Shown in pieces: positions 20,733 through 30,608 of a stretch of DNA of 64,000 bases; position 1 is the stretch's first letter; each line of letters begins with the position of its first letter. The notes below the pieces were generated by a model that searched no databases, was not told the DNA's origin, and was given only the letters and a program-made list of their open reading frames with translations. The stretch is from the NCBI GenBank assembly GCA_019347945.1, contig JAHWKK010000009.1:81912-145911 (forward strand). Direction: 5' to 3'. The DNA is from Acidobacteriota bacterium. Lineage in GTDB: Bacteria > Acidobacteriota > Thermoanaerobaculia > Gp7-AA8 > JAHWKK01. Made by a program: the position numbers and the translations under genes.

Positions 20733-21106
20733 CACTCAACCCATCCGAACGCCCAGGACAGCCTGGCTCTCTCTCGCCCGCCTCCGCCACACCTACCGTC
20801 CGTACCGTTTGGGTGTCAAAGTGTCGTTAGATGGAATACAATGTACTTTTTATGGTACTAACCGTCGGCTGGGACGCACGCTCGCGCAGCAGGGAGTCGC
20901 GAAGATCGCGGACGCGGGGGCGGTCCAGACTGCGGCCACGATCTCCTGCTTGATGGCCAGCAGCCCGTCCCGGTCATCCCGAGCGTGCGGTCGGGCGGGG
21001 AGCGAGGGACCCTCACTCAGTTCCTCCCCGGCCCGAGTCGGGAGGCATCGCTTCCTGCTATATTGACTCCCTCAATTCGAAAAAACTGACTCAAGGAGAT
21101 CTGACG
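20733..21106. other. Intergenic region without a supported gene
   Basis: It contains an A+T-rich island (20830-20862), the best promoter candidate for the ankyrin gene, and a partial dispersed repeat at 20970-21020 (GTCATCCCGAGCG...GCGAGGGACC). Open frames crossing it show no family resemblance and run into repeat sequence. Remnants of a decayed gene are possible but not demonstrable. Confidence 0.5.
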
Positions 21107-22483
21107 ATGATCATGCGCATGGCCCTGAGTATGCTCGTTACGATTCCACTATTCGCGAACAACTCGGACGCGTTGCACGAGGCCGCCCTGCGCGGCGACC
21201 TCGCAACAGTCTCCCGCCTCCTCGATGAGGGAGTCGACCTTCGATTCAGCAGTGGGGGCCACACGGTGCTCGAAGTCTTGGAACGAGGACACGAAGAGGT
21301 CGGAAAGCTCCTGATGAAACGGTCCGATTCGACGATCTTTGCCGATGGGCTCCTTCAGTATCTGCTCGAGAATCATGATCCGGAGAGCGAGATCGTTGGG
21401 ATCTTCTGGGAACGGCTCGACGAGATCTCGAGTCGGGAGACCGAACAGGAAGCTGCTTCGGCGATTCTGGCGGGTGAGGCGGCCGATGGGAACCTGCTCG
21501 CGATCCGAGCGCTGCTGGAGCGAGGAGTCCCCGTGGACGCTGGATTCGAGTCTCCGCTCATCGCCGCTGCGCGATCGGGACAGGCGGATGCCGCGAGGCT
21601 ACTGATTGAGCATGGAGCCGACATTTCGAAAGAGGGCGTGGCCGGCGGGAACGCGATCATGATTGCGCTCCTCGAAGGCTTCCCGGAGGTTCTGGATGTC
21701 CTCCTCGAAGCGGAAGCGGACCTCAACGCCATCAGCAGTGAAGGAGATACGCCTCTCGGGCTCGCAGCGCGGTTCGGGGGGCCCGGGATGGTCGGCCGCC
21801 TTCTCGCGGTCGACGGCATCGAGATCGACATTCGGGACGGCGAAGGGAGGACCCCTCTGATGCACGCCGCGGAAATGGGCTGTGACCGGTGCGTCGCGCT
21901 CCTTCTGGATGCAGGTGCCGATCCGGCGCTCGAGGATCTTTCCGGCAGCACCGCGATTGAACTCGCCAGGGAACGGCAGTTCTCCAATATCGTTTCGCTT
22001 CTCACGGGAGACAAAACCCGTTTGAGCGAGGCGCTCGACCCAGCCGAGATCGTGCCGGTCGGAGTGAGAGAGAGCGAAGCGGTATGGCTCGATTCCCTGA
22101 TGGAGGCATGGCTGGTGAGGCGTCAGTTCGACCACGTCGATTCTCGATTATCGAAGGATTTCTTCTCGACGACCGCGCGGAACATCTCGGGCGAGGCGGG
22201 AGGGGGCCTGCGAAGCCTTCTCGAGTTTCCGTTCGATCCGGAAGTGCGTTGCATCACGTTCTGTGGGAGCCTCGAGGAGTGTCTCGCCGAGGAGATCGAG
22301 GTGGAACCGCTCCTGGTCGACTCGGATGCGACGCTCGGGTTTCCGGCGCTGAGGAATCATGTGGGCAAGAGCGTTCTCGTGGCCGTCGCCAGTCTTGGTG
22401 ACTGCGATATGTCGATCATGCTCGTGGCGACGCGCGGTGACGAGCCCGAGCTGCTCACCATCGAGCTCGCACCATCGTACTGA
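21107..22483 (+). CDS. Ankyrin-repeat protein, probably exported
   Basis: A 458-residue protein with ankyrin repeats from about residue 20 to 310. Recognisable helix-turn motifs include DALHEAALRGDLATVSRLLDEG, PLIAAARSGQADAARLLIEHGAD and TPLMHAAEMGCDRCVALLLDAGAD. The C-terminal ~140 residues form an unassigned domain with several cysteines. A hydrophobic start (MRMALSMLVTIPLFA) may be a signal peptide. AAGGAG lies 8 nt before the ATG. It binds protein partners by family analogy; no partner is evident because it stands alone. Confidence 0.88.
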   Translation: MIMRMALSMLVTIPLFANNSDALHEAALRGDLATVSRLLDEGVDLRFSSGGHTVLEVLERGHEEVGKLLMKRSDSTIFADGLLQYLLENHDPESEIVGIFWERLDEISSRETEQEAASAILAGEAADGNLLAIRALLERGVPVDAGFESPLIAAARSGQADAARLLIEHGADISKEGVAGGNAIMIALLEGFPEVLDVLLEAEADLNAISSEGDTPLGLAARFGGPGMVGRLLAVDGIEIDIRDGEGRTPLMHAAEMGCDRCVALLLDAGADPALEDLSGSTAIELARERQFSNIVSLLTGDKTRLSEALDPAEIVPVGVRESEAVWLDSLMEAWLVRRQFDHVDSRLSKDFFSTTARNISGEAGGGLRSLLEFPFDPEVRCITFCGSLEECLAEEIEVEPLLVDSDATLGFPALRNHVGKSVLVAVASLGDCDMSIMLVATRGDEPELLTIELAPSY

Positions 22484-22628
22484 CCCCGAGGTTCGGCGGC
22501 GGGAGGTTCAGCGTCAGGCGCGCGGCCGTCACCCGGTTGCAAATTGCCATCGCGCGTGCTCGCCAGGTCAGCGCCGGGCACCCGTCGCGCCATTTCCGGA
22601 GTCCGAGTACCCGGGTTGCGCTATGGAG

Positions 22629-23258
22629 CTACCGACGCAACACCGCCCTGACGGGGCCGGCGTCGGCGCCTTCGATTTTGAGAGGGGGTGCGATCAGCTC
22701 CCACGCCCCGGGCTCCACCCCCGCGAGCACGAGGCCTTCGAGAATCGCCATGTCGTTGCGCGCAACCATCGCATGCGCGGCGAGCGTTTTCGACGTGGCA
22801 GGATCGATCGATGGCGTGTCGATCCCCACCAGCCGGACCCCGCGACCTCCCAGCCAGGCGATCAGTTCAGGAGAGAGGCTCGTAAAATCGTCAGTCCACT
22901 GCTCCGGGTCCGGAAACGATCCCGTCCGGAAAAGGACCCGCTCCGGCCATGGCCCCGTCCGCGAGGGAAGATCGGATACGATCGCCGGGCGCGGGCCGAC
23001 TCCTTCGATCGCAACGACCTCGCACGGTCCGATGTAGAGCTCGAGCGGCCGGGATGCGATGTCCTCTCCACCGCGCAGATAGTGGTTGGGAGCATCCGCG
23101 TGAGCCCCGATGTGACACGTCGCATGGATCGAGGAGAGCGTGAGGTGATCGCCCGAATCGAGATCCAGGCTGACGCTGCGGCTGAACGGAATGTCTCCCG
23201 GAAAAACCGCGTATCGCGACGAGACGAGAGGCGAAATGTCGACGAGTCTTTCGCTCAC
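22629..23258 (-). CDS. kynB: Arylformamidase / cyclase family hydrolase (KynB)
   Basis: A metal-dependent hydrolase of the bacterial kynurenine formamidase family (209 aa), which turns N-formylkynurenine into kynurenine. The metal-binding signature HIGAHADAPNHY matches KynB-type HTGAHADAP closely, and DISP near the start plus VGIDTPSID fit the family. I place the start at a GTG whose bases overlap the previous gene's TGA, which implies translational coupling. The open frame extends 34 codons further, but into the preceding coding region. It is the last gene of a three-gene operon with AmnA/AmnB-like genes. A related amide- or lactam-opening activity cannot be excluded. Confidence 0.87.
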   Translation of the reverse strand: MSERLVDISPLVSSRYAVFPGDIPFSRSVSLDLDSGDHLTLSSIHATCHIGAHADAPNHYLRGGEDIASRPLELYIGPCEVVAIEGVGPRPAIVSDLPSRTGPWPERVLFRTGSFPDPEQWTDDFTSLSPELIAWLGGRGVRLVGIDTPSIDPATSKTLAAHAMVARNDMAILEGLVLAGVEPGAWELIAPPLKIEGADAGPVRAVLRR

Positions 23259-24652
23259 GCTTCGGCAATCGCCTTGAATTCGATCGCGATCGGCGTCGGG
23301 AGCGAATCGACACCGACGGTCGTCCGTGCCGGCGGGTCCGAACCGAATCTCTCCGCCCACACATCGTTGAACGTTTGAAAGTCCCTCTCCATGTCGGTCA
23401 GAAAGACAGTGACATCAACCAGCTTTTCCACCGAGCTTCCGGCTTCCTCGAGAACGCGCTCGAGATTCGCGATGACCGCGCGCGCCTGCTGCTCGAGATC
23501 GTACGAGACGAGCTTTCCGTTGTCGTCCAGGACGTTGCCCGGTACTTCGTTCGTGACTGGATCGCGTGGACCGATGCCGGACAGAAAAAGCATCGACCCG
23601 ATCCGCCGGGCATGAGGATAAGCGCCAACCGGCTTCGGTGCCCGGGTCGAGAGCACTCTGTTCGACGATTGCCGCGCCGCGGGGGGATCCGGCACCGCGG
23701 CCGGCCCGGGGCGGAATGCCGTGACGTTGTGAGTCGAAAGTCCCGTCGACTGGGGAGCTTCCGTCTCAGCAGCAGCGAGCTCATCGAGGCTCAGCTCGTC
23801 GTACTCCTTCTCGAACTCCCGCGGCTCGTCGGTCGGCGTCAGCTCGATCAGCGCCGCTCCCGTCCCCCACACCGGGGCATATCCATGCACCTTCCCCCGG
23901 AATCGATTCGTCTCGCCCGCCACCGCGCCGAGCCACCACAGCCCCTTGAACCCCATGTCCGCATTCGCTTCGTCCGCGAATTGCCGGACGACTTCGGTCG
24001 CTTCCTGTAATCGCCCGTCTCCGAGGATCTCGAGCATCTTCTCGTTCCATTCATGATCCTTCTGGGACGAGATCCGGTCTTCGGCGGGATCGATCTCGGT
24101 GACGTGATAGCGGTTCGAAAGGTTCGAAACGAGAACGACCGCGATCTTCCGGCCATGCTTCCGGATCGCTTCCCGCCCGAGCGCACCGAGGCGACGCGTC
24201 TCCTCACGCTCCGCGTAGATGTTGCACGAAACGATCGAGATCGGCTTCGCGTTGCCCGGGTTGAGAAGCTTCATCGCGACGACCGTACCGGTATCCACCG
24301 GAAATCCCCGATAGTTGACCGTGGAGGCCTGCATCCCCTTCTCCCTGGCCAGCTCACAGTAAAGCTCGCCGAACGCCGGATCGACCCTCAGCTCGTAAGG
24401 GATCTCGCCGTACTCGTACCAGTTCTGATCGACCAGCGTCCACGCCGGCTTCGGATCGACCTGGAAAAGATGGCCGATCACTGAAAACCACTGCGTCGAG
24501 TAGACCAGGATGAGCTCGGCATCGGACTTCGCGATCTCTTCTCCCGCCCGGACATACGCTTCGCGCAGCTCGGCCCATCGAGGATTCTTTTCGGGAGCGA
24601 GATAGAAATGCGGCTGTCCTGCCGCAATGTAGACGTTCGTGATCAGATCCAT
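23255..24652 (-). CDS. Fusion of AmnA-like dioxygenase subunit and RidA-type aminomuconate deaminase
   Basis: 465 residues in two parts. Residues ~1-275 resemble LigB-fold class III extradiol dioxygenases of the 2-aminophenol 1,6-dioxygenase alpha (AmnA) type. The iron histidines of the catalytic subunit are replaced: AAGQPH where AmnB has APHPPH, and YSTQW where AmnB has HSPHW. It is therefore probably a structural subunit. A Pro/Ala-rich linker (~300-345) leads to a RidA/YjgF domain (~350-465: PVGAYPHARRIGSMLFLSGIGPRD, then ...TTVGVDSLP). This resembles 2-aminomuconate deaminase, which releases ammonia two steps after ring cleavage. The ATG lies 5 nt after the AmnB-like stop, and the stop overlaps kynB. 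Confidence 0.85.
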   Translation of the reverse strand: MDLITNVYIAAGQPHFYLAPEKNPRWAELREAYVRAGEEIAKSDAELILVYSTQWFSVIGHLFQVDPKPAWTLVDQNWYEYGEIPYELRVDPAFGELYCELAREKGMQASTVNYRGFPVDTGTVVAMKLLNPGNAKPISIVSCNIYAEREETRRLGALGREAIRKHGRKIAVVLVSNLSNRYHVTEIDPAEDRISSQKDHEWNEKMLEILGDGRLQEATEVVRQFADEANADMGFKGLWWLGAVAGETNRFRGKVHGYAPVWGTGAALIELTPTDEPREFEKEYDELSLDELAAAETEAPQSTGLSTHNVTAFRPGPAAVPDPPAARQSSNRVLSTRAPKPVGAYPHARRIGSMLFLSGIGPRDPVTNEVPGNVLDDNGKLVSYDLEQQARAVIANLERVLEEAGSSVEKLVDVTVFLTDMERDFQTFNDVWAERFGSDPPARTTVGVDSLPTPIAIEFKAIAEA

Positions 24653-24657
24653 GCCGT

Positions 24658-25599
<942 letters not shown>

Positions 25600-25638
25600 C
25601 TACTACTCTATAACGGTTGCGGAGTAGGAAAGAGAGAA

Positions 25639-25743
25639 GAGTGAGGAGTGAAGAGTGAAGAGTGAAGAGTGAAGAGTGAGGAGTGAAGAGTGAAGAGTGA
25701 AGAGTGAAGAGTGAAGAGTGAAGAGTGAAGAGTGAAGAGTGAA
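25639..25743. repeat. Heptamer tandem array (GAGTGAA), left arm
   Basis: About fifteen nearly perfect 7-nt units (GAGTGAA, occasionally GAGTGAG) lie just upstream of the dioxygenase operon. With its inverted partner at 25864-25946 it fills most of the 309-bp gap, and no protein gene is supported between them. Confidence 0.9.
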
Positions 25744-25863
25744 AAAAGGCGTATCACCGGGAACTTTCTGGCATCTCGTTAAGGTGCGGCTCGGCAGGAG
25801 CCTCGCCCTCGCCGCTCTGCTGAGCTTTCCCGCTCTGCTGAGACGTGGCGACTCCGCGTATTC

Positions 25864-25946
25864 TTTCACTCTTCTCTCTTCACTCTTCACTCTTCACTCT
25901 TCTCTCTTCTCTCTTCTCTCTTCACTCTTCACCTTTTCACTCTTCT
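25864..25946. repeat. Heptamer tandem array (TTCACTC), inverted right arm
   Basis: About eleven units of TTCACTC / TTCTCTC, the reverse complement of the left arm. Its inner half encodes the last ~17 residues of the aminotransferase. Confidence 0.9.
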
Positions 25947-27066
25947 CCAGCGCCTTTCCGAGACGGCGAACGCCTTCCCTGATCTTCTCCGGCGAGCTCG
26001 CGTAGGAGATCCGAAGAAAGCCTTCTCCGGAATCGCCGAATGCGACGCCCGGAATCATCAGCACCTTCGCCTCGGTGGCGAGACTCCTCGCGAATTCGAG
26101 CGTCCGGCACGTCGGTACCGGCTGAAAGATGTAGAAGGCTCCCTCGCTCGCACTCTCCACCGGGCCGACGTGCTCTTCGAGTCCTTCGATCGCGACGCTT
26201 CGCTGCATGGCGAACTGCTCTCGCGCCCGCCGCAGCCAGTCCTCGTTCCACGCCTTTTCGCGCAGGACCAGCTCGGCCAGTTTCTGTGAATACGTCGATG
26301 CGCAGATCGTCATGTAGTGGTGGGCCTTTCGAAGCGTCGCCATCAGATCCAGAGAGGCGCCCATCCACCCGAGCCTCAGCCCCGTCAACCCGTGGCTTTT
26401 CGACAGACTCGACATGACGACGACATGCGAGCTCCGCTCCGCTGCAGTCGCCGGCCGCGAGCCGGTATGGAAGATCTCCCGGTAGACCTCGTCGCTGACG
26501 ACGATGAAGCCGTGTTTTTCCGCCAGCCGGACGACCGCGTCGACCTGGTCTTCCGGGAGCACGCCGCCCGTCGGATTCGAGGGAGAGTTGATCAATATTG
26601 CTTTGGTCGCCGGGGTCACCAGCGCCTCGAGCTGCTCGACATCGATTCCCCATTTTCCGGGAACGAGTTGATACGGAACGGGCTCTCCGCCCGCGAGACT
26701 GATCATCGATGCATAGACCGCGAAGCCAGGATCAGGAGTCAGCACTTCGTCACCCGGTCCGACAAACGCCTGCATGAACGCGTACAGCGCCTCTTCCGAG
26801 CCGGTGGTCACGCAGATCTCGTCCGGAGTCAGCCCGTAACTCCTGCCGATGAGCTCCCGAAGCTCGACGGAGCCCGGAACTGCGGAGTAGCCGGTCTCGC
26901 ACTCCCGCGCCGCACGCTCCATCAGCGAGCGCAACATGGCGTCCGGTTCGAGATTCGGCTCGCCGAGCCCCAGATTCACACAATCCGGTGTACCGAGATC
27001 GTTGATCTGCCGGATCAGCGACAGACCGATCGAATCGAATCGGGCTGCCGGTCGAATCGAGCTCAA
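25894..27066 (-). CDS. PLP-dependent aminotransferase, probable succinyl-DAP aminotransferase
   Basis: A fold-type I aminotransferase (390 aa) with NSPSNPTGG, the PLP lysine in [11 protein letters not shown], and the terminal arginine region FLRISYA. Its start overlaps the dapD stop (TTG sharing bases with TGA) and dapA precedes dapD. Operon context therefore supports the N-succinyl-L,L-diaminopimelate transamination (DapC) step. Sequence motifs alone would allow aspartate or aromatic substrates. The last ~17 residues (Lys/Glu/Arg-rich, ending EKREE) are encoded by the heptamer array and are not part of the family fold, so the native C-terminus was probably altered by the repeat. Confidence 0.88.
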   Translation of the reverse strand: MSSIRPAARFDSIGLSLIRQINDLGTPDCVNLGLGEPNLEPDAMLRSLMERAARECETGYSAVPGSVELRELIGRSYGLTPDEICVTTGSEEALYAFMQAFVGPGDEVLTPDPGFAVYASMISLAGGEPVPYQLVPGKWGIDVEQLEALVTPATKAILINSPSNPTGGVLPEDQVDAVVRLAEKHGFIVVSDEVYREIFHTGSRPATAAERSSHVVVMSSLSKSHGLTGLRLGWMGASLDLMATLRKAHHYMTICASTYSQKLAELVLREKAWNEDWLRRAREQFAMQRSVAIEGLEEHVGPVESASEGAFYIFQPVPTCRTLEFARSLATEAKVLMIPGVAFGDSGEGFLRISYASSPEKIREGVRRLGKALEKSEKVKSEERREKREE

Positions 27067-27914
27067 CGGAGCGCTTCCTCGAGCGCCGTCGCAGCGTCGG
27101 TCTTCTCATCCCGGTACTTCACGATCACCGGTGTCGTCACCGACAGGCCATGCTCCTTCGCGAACTCCCCTCTCATCGGACGGGCACCGGGGATGACGAC
27201 CGCGCCAAACGGAATCTCGAGAGCGCGCTCTTTCGTCTTTCGATAGATCTGATCCCGCACGGCGTCGTAAACCGGCGTCGACGCCGTGATCACGACCCCG
27301 GCACCGATGACGGCCTTCGACCGGACGATCGTTCCTTCGTAGAGACCGGCATTTCCCCCGACGATGACGTCGTCCTCGACCACGACGGGAACGTTGCCGA
27401 TCGGCTCGAGCACGCCTCCGATCTGTGCAGCGGCGCTGAGATGACACCGCTGGCCGATCTGCGCGCACGAGCCGACGAGTGCATGAGAGTCGATCATCGT
27501 GTTCTCGCCGACCCAGGCGCCGATGTTCACGTAGGCAGGCGGCATCATCACGACGCCTTTCGCGACGTACGCCCCTCTTCTGATCGAAGACCCGCCCGGA
27601 ACGATTCGAACCTCGTCGTTTTTCGTGAATTTGCGCGAGGGAATGGTGTCCTTGTCGACGAACGACAGCGCTCCGGAAGCAAAGTCGGCCAGAACTCCGT
27701 GTCTGAACGCGAGAAGGATTCCCTCCTTGACCCAGGTATTCGCGGTCCACGTTCCCATGTCGTCTCGTTCTGCCGAGCGAATCTCCCCCTTTTCGAGCGC
27801 CGTAAGAAAGAGTCCGATCACACGAAGCGCTTCGGCTCGGGGCGTCTTCGGGTTGTCCTTCAGCTCCTCGATCCGGCTTCGGATGGCTTCGACATCGAGT
27901 CCTCCATAGGTCAT
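27063..27914 (-). CDS. dapD: Tetrahydrodipicolinate N-succinyltransferase
   Basis: The succinylase step of meso-diaminopimelate/lysine synthesis (283 aa). It has an N-terminal helical domain, then a left-handed beta-helix of hexapeptide repeats (~115-230), with [32 protein letters not shown] as the diagnostic core. I chose the ATG at 27914: it overlaps the dapA stop (ATGA) and has GAGGAG 5 nt upstream. The longer frame lacks support. It establishes that this organism uses the succinyl rather than the direct aminotransferase or dehydrogenase route. Confidence 0.96.
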   Translation of the reverse strand: MTYGGLDVEAIRSRIEELKDNPKTPRAEALRVIGLFLTALEKGEIRSAERDDMGTWTANTWVKEGILLAFRHGVLADFASGALSFVDKDTIPSRKFTKNDEVRIVPGGSSIRRGAYVAKGVVMMPPAYVNIGAWVGENTMIDSHALVGSCAQIGQRCHLSAAAQIGGVLEPIGNVPVVVEDDVIVGGNAGLYEGTIVRSKAVIGAGVVITASTPVYDAVRDQIYRKTKERALEIPFGAVVIPGARPMRGEFAKEHGLSVTTPVIVKYRDEKTDAATALEEALR

Positions 27915-28834
27915 GGCTTCTCCTCCCCGGGAAGTCCGCATTCCTCGATGATCTCGCGAAGGCGCCGGCGAGACTCGTCGGAGATCGGCGCGAGCGGACT
28001 GCGGACCGCTTCGCTCGGCAGCTCTCCCAGCATCGAAAGGACGGCCTTGGCGGGAGCGGGATTCGATTCAATGAAATTGCCGGTCATCAGAGGAAGGATT
28101 CTGAAGTGAATTTCTCGGGCTCTTTTCCAGTCGCCCTCGAGTGCGGAACGTACCATGGATGACATCAGCCGAGGAATCTCATTGGCGGCCACGGAGATCA
28201 CGCCATCGGCTCCGAGCGCGATGATGGGGAGCGTCCACGCGTCGTCGCCGCTGATGACGAGAAATCCATCGTCCCGCAACCGTAGAATCTCCTGGATCTG
28301 ATCGAGGTTCGCCGACGCTTCCTTCACACCGATGACATTGGGGAGATCGCGGCTCAGCCCGAGCACCGTCGCAGCAGCGAGGTTGCAACCTGTCCTTCCC
28401 GGAACGTTGTAGACGATCAGCGGGACGCCGCTCTTCTTCTTCTCGACGGCCTCGGCTTGGGCGCCGAAGTGGCGGCGCAACCCGTCCTGCGAGGGCTTGT
28501 TGTAGTAGGGAGTGATCGTCAGCAATCCGTCGGCGCCGAGGTCGATCGCCTCGAGCGAGAACTCGATCGCCTTGCCGGTCGCGTTCGAGCCCGCGCCCGC
28601 AAGCACCGGCACCCGTCCGTTGCTGACCTCGATCGTCAGTTCGATGACGCGGAGGTGCTCTTCGAAGCTGAGCGTCGGATTCTCGCCGGTCGTGCCACAC
28701 GGGACGAGGTAGTCGACGCCCCCGTCGATCTGGCGCTCCACCAGTTTTCGGAAAGTCGGCTCGTCGAGCGCTCCGCTTTTCGTGAAGGGAGTGACGAGCG
28801 CGACTCCGGTTCCTCTGAAACGTTCGGAATTCAT
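27911..28834 (-). CDS. dapA: 4-hydroxy-tetrahydrodipicolinate synthase
   Basis: Condenses aspartate semialdehyde with pyruvate, the first committed step to DAP/lysine (307 aa). TIM-barrel motifs are present: [10 protein letters not shown], the catalytic tyrosine in [13 protein letters not shown] and the Schiff-base lysine in VIGVKEAS. It is the first gene of dapA-dapD-aminotransferase, with 4-nt overlaps throughout. Upstream lies a dispersed repeat pair, so its promoter must sit in the ~50 bp between the start and the repeat or within the repeat. Confidence 0.96.
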   Translation of the reverse strand: MNSERFRGTGVALVTPFTKSGALDEPTFRKLVERQIDGGVDYLVPCGTTGENPTLSFEEHLRVIELTIEVSNGRVPVLAGAGSNATGKAIEFSLEAIDLGADGLLTITPYYNKPSQDGLRRHFGAQAEAVEKKKSGVPLIVYNVPGRTGCNLAAATVLGLSRDLPNVIGVKEASANLDQIQEILRLRDDGFLVISGDDAWTLPIIALGADGVISVAANEIPRLMSSMVRSALEGDWKRAREIHFRILPLMTGNFIESNPAPAKAVLSMLGELPSEAVRSPLAPISDESRRRLREIIEECGLPGEEKP

Positions 28835-28865
28835 GTCCGATGACCGGTGGCAAAAGGGAGGCCAT

Positions 28866-28886
28866 GGTTGAAGGTTGGAAGTTCGG
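28866..28886. repeat. Short heptamer tract (GGTTGAA family)
   Basis: Units GGTTGAA, GGTTGGA and AGTTCGG abut the left arm of the palindromic repeat. The inverted counterpart (CCCCGAA, CCTCCAA, CTTCCAA) lies at 29057-29078 beyond the right arm. Confidence 0.65.
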
Positions 28887-29030
28887 AACCCACGTCATCC
28901 TGAGCCCGGCGAAGCGCGTGCGAAGGATCTGGCGGACGGTCGTGACTCGATGTGACCAGCGCCTGCAGAGGCGACTCACGAGCCCCCGCCCAGATTCTTC
29001 GCCGTCCTTCGGCGGCTCAGAATGACGTGG
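28886..29030. repeat. Dispersed palindromic repeat, full inverted pair
   Basis: Left arm CACGTCATCCTGAGCCCGG...GAAGGATCTGG and right arm CCAGATTCTTCGCCG...GCTCAGAATGACGTG. The pair is itself bracketed by inverted heptamer tracts. Confidence 0.85.
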
Positions 29031-29113
29031 CTTTGGATATGGCGAAAGTGGATCGAACCCCGAACCTCCAACTTCCAACCCCCGCCCGGTTAGCGATAGA
29101 TTTCCGGCGACCG

Positions 29114-29716
29114 ATGATCCATCCCAGTCCCATCGTCCTCGAAAACGATGCGATCCGTCTCGAACCGCTGATCCCGGAGCATGCGCCGGATCTCGTCCGG
29201 GCGGTTCAGGATGACGAGTTGTGGAAGCTCTGGTACACGGCCGTGCCCGAGCCATCCGATGTGTACGGATACATCGAACGCGCGCTCGCTGGCCAGAACG
29301 AAGGTTCCATGCTTCCATGGGCTGTTCGCGAGAAGAACTCCGGCGCGATCATCGGGTCGTCGCGGTATCACGACATCGTCGCCGCGATCGATCGGGTCGA
29401 GATCGGGTACACCTGGTACTCGAAGCAATGGCAGAGAAGACACGTGAACACGAACTGCAAGCTCCTGCTGCTCGGGCACGCATTCGAGCGGCTGGGGTGC
29501 GCGGTCGTCGGCTTTCGTACGGACAACTTCAATCGCGCTTCGCAACGCGCGATCGAAGCTCTCGGTGCCAAACGGGACGGGATTCTGCGCCATCACCAGG
29601 AGCGACGTGACGGTACGGCTCGAGACAGCTACATGTACAGCATCCTCGCCTCTGAATGGCCCGATGTGAAGCGCCATCTCCAGCTCCGTCTCGACCGGAA
29701 TGCTGCGTCAGGGTGA
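29114..29716 (+). CDS. GNAT N-acetyltransferase (RimJ/RimL-like)
   Basis: A 200-residue GCN5-related acetyltransferase of the Acetyltransf_3 type. The acetyl-CoA loop region is in WQRRHVNTNCKLLLLGHAFERLG, and the ending FRTDNFNRASQRAIEALGAKRDGILRHH is characteristic. The open frame begins earlier, but homology starts at the ATG at 29114 (FRRPM-IHPSPIVLEN). It probably modifies a protein N-terminus or a small amine; the substrate is unknown. It lies on the plus strand inside a minus-strand lysine region and next to a repeat, so it may be a later insertion. Confidence 0.88.
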   Translation: MIHPSPIVLENDAIRLEPLIPEHAPDLVRAVQDDELWKLWYTAVPEPSDVYGYIERALAGQNEGSMLPWAVREKNSGAIIGSSRYHDIVAAIDRVEIGYTWYSKQWQRRHVNTNCKLLLLGHAFERLGCAVVGFRTDNFNRASQRAIEALGAKRDGILRHHQERRDGTARDSYMYSILASEWPDVKRHLQLRLDRNAASG

Positions 29717-29747
29717 CGAGAGTTTTCGAGGCTCGAAACCTCCAGCC

Positions 29748-30554
29748 TCAACTCGCGACGGCGAGGGTCATCGGCTGCTGTCCGCCCATGCCGTTTTCCC
29801 CTCCGAAGGGCTGCCAGCCCTCGACCACCTCCCGGCGGACCGCGGCGCGAGCCGGCTCTTCAGCGCTCGCCCACACTGCCGAGAGCGGGGTGCTCGCCAG
29901 GTACTGGTCGAGGAACTCAGCGGGTGGAGGCATGGTCAGGGGGATTTTCTCCTCCCGGATGTCCATCGTGTCGAACCCTCCGTCGCGAAGCAGCTTCTCG
30001 ATCTCGTTCCTCTCGTGGAGCGAGAAAACCTGGCGCACGAAACCCGCCGCGGGAGGCTCGAGGTGCCGACCCAGGGCCTGCTCGAGCACGCCGAACAACG
30101 GTGTCATCGGGCCCGGCAGGCTCAGCAGCACTCGGCCTTCCGGCGTCAGTACCCGCCGCATCTCGCGGATTGCCTGAACGCGGTCCTGGAAGAACTGCAG
30201 GGACATCTGGCAGAGAACGACGTCGAACGCGTCGTCGCCGAGAGGAATCGACTCGGCCGGCGCCTGATGCCATTCCACCGGGGCCTCCTCCGGCACGACC
30301 GTGGATGCGACCGCGAGCATTGCCGGGTTCACGTCGATGCCCACGACCGAACCTTCGGGGCCTACCTTCTCGATGGCCATCCGCGCGACGATTCCCGTGC
30401 CGCATCCGACGTCGAGCGCCCGTTCACCCGGCTCCAGACGCGCGGCCTCGGTCAGATGCTCGGCAACCGGTCTGCCGATCGCCGGGACGAAGAAACGCTC
30501 GTAATTCTCCGCCGCGATGATCCCGTGAGATTTTTCGAAATCCGCTGGTGCCAT
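29748..30554 (-). CDS. SAM-dependent class I methyltransferase
   Basis: A 268-residue UbiE/Methyltransf_11-type enzyme. The SAM-binding motif I is ALDVGCGTGIVA (~46-57), followed by GIDVNPAML, the acidic loop, and DVVLCQMSLQFF. No residues define the substrate; small-molecule or lipid methylation are both possible. It is convergent with the acetyltransferase (31 bp apart) and lies 54 bp downstream of dapB on the same strand, so read-through from dapB is possible without a functional link. Confidence 0.87.
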   Translation of the reverse strand: MAPADFEKSHGIIAAENYERFFVPAIGRPVAEHLTEAARLEPGERALDVGCGTGIVARMAIEKVGPEGSVVGIDVNPAMLAVASTVVPEEAPVEWHQAPAESIPLGDDAFDVVLCQMSLQFFQDRVQAIREMRRVLTPEGRVLLSLPGPMTPLFGVLEQALGRHLEPPAAGFVRQVFSLHERNEIEKLLRDGGFDTMDIREEKIPLTMPPPAEFLDQYLASTPLSAVWASAEEPARAAVRREVVEGWQPFGGENGMGGQQPMTLAVAS

Positions 30555-30608
30555 GGCTCAAAACCGTAGAGGATCACCGCCGATGATGCAAGTTCAGAAC
30601 AGGATCCT

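Noticed and set aside
20809..21066. 85-codon frame upstream of the ankyrin gene
   Set aside because: Its second half is repeat sequence, there is no ribosome-binding site, and no homologous family came to mind.
25639..25946. CRISPR array
   Set aside because: Units are contiguous 7-mers without spacers, in inverted arms, and there are no cas genes.
28835..29113. tRNA or other structured RNA gene
   Set aside because: The fold is explained by the two arms of the dispersed repeat; no anticodon arm or CCA-type acceptor was found here or in other gaps.
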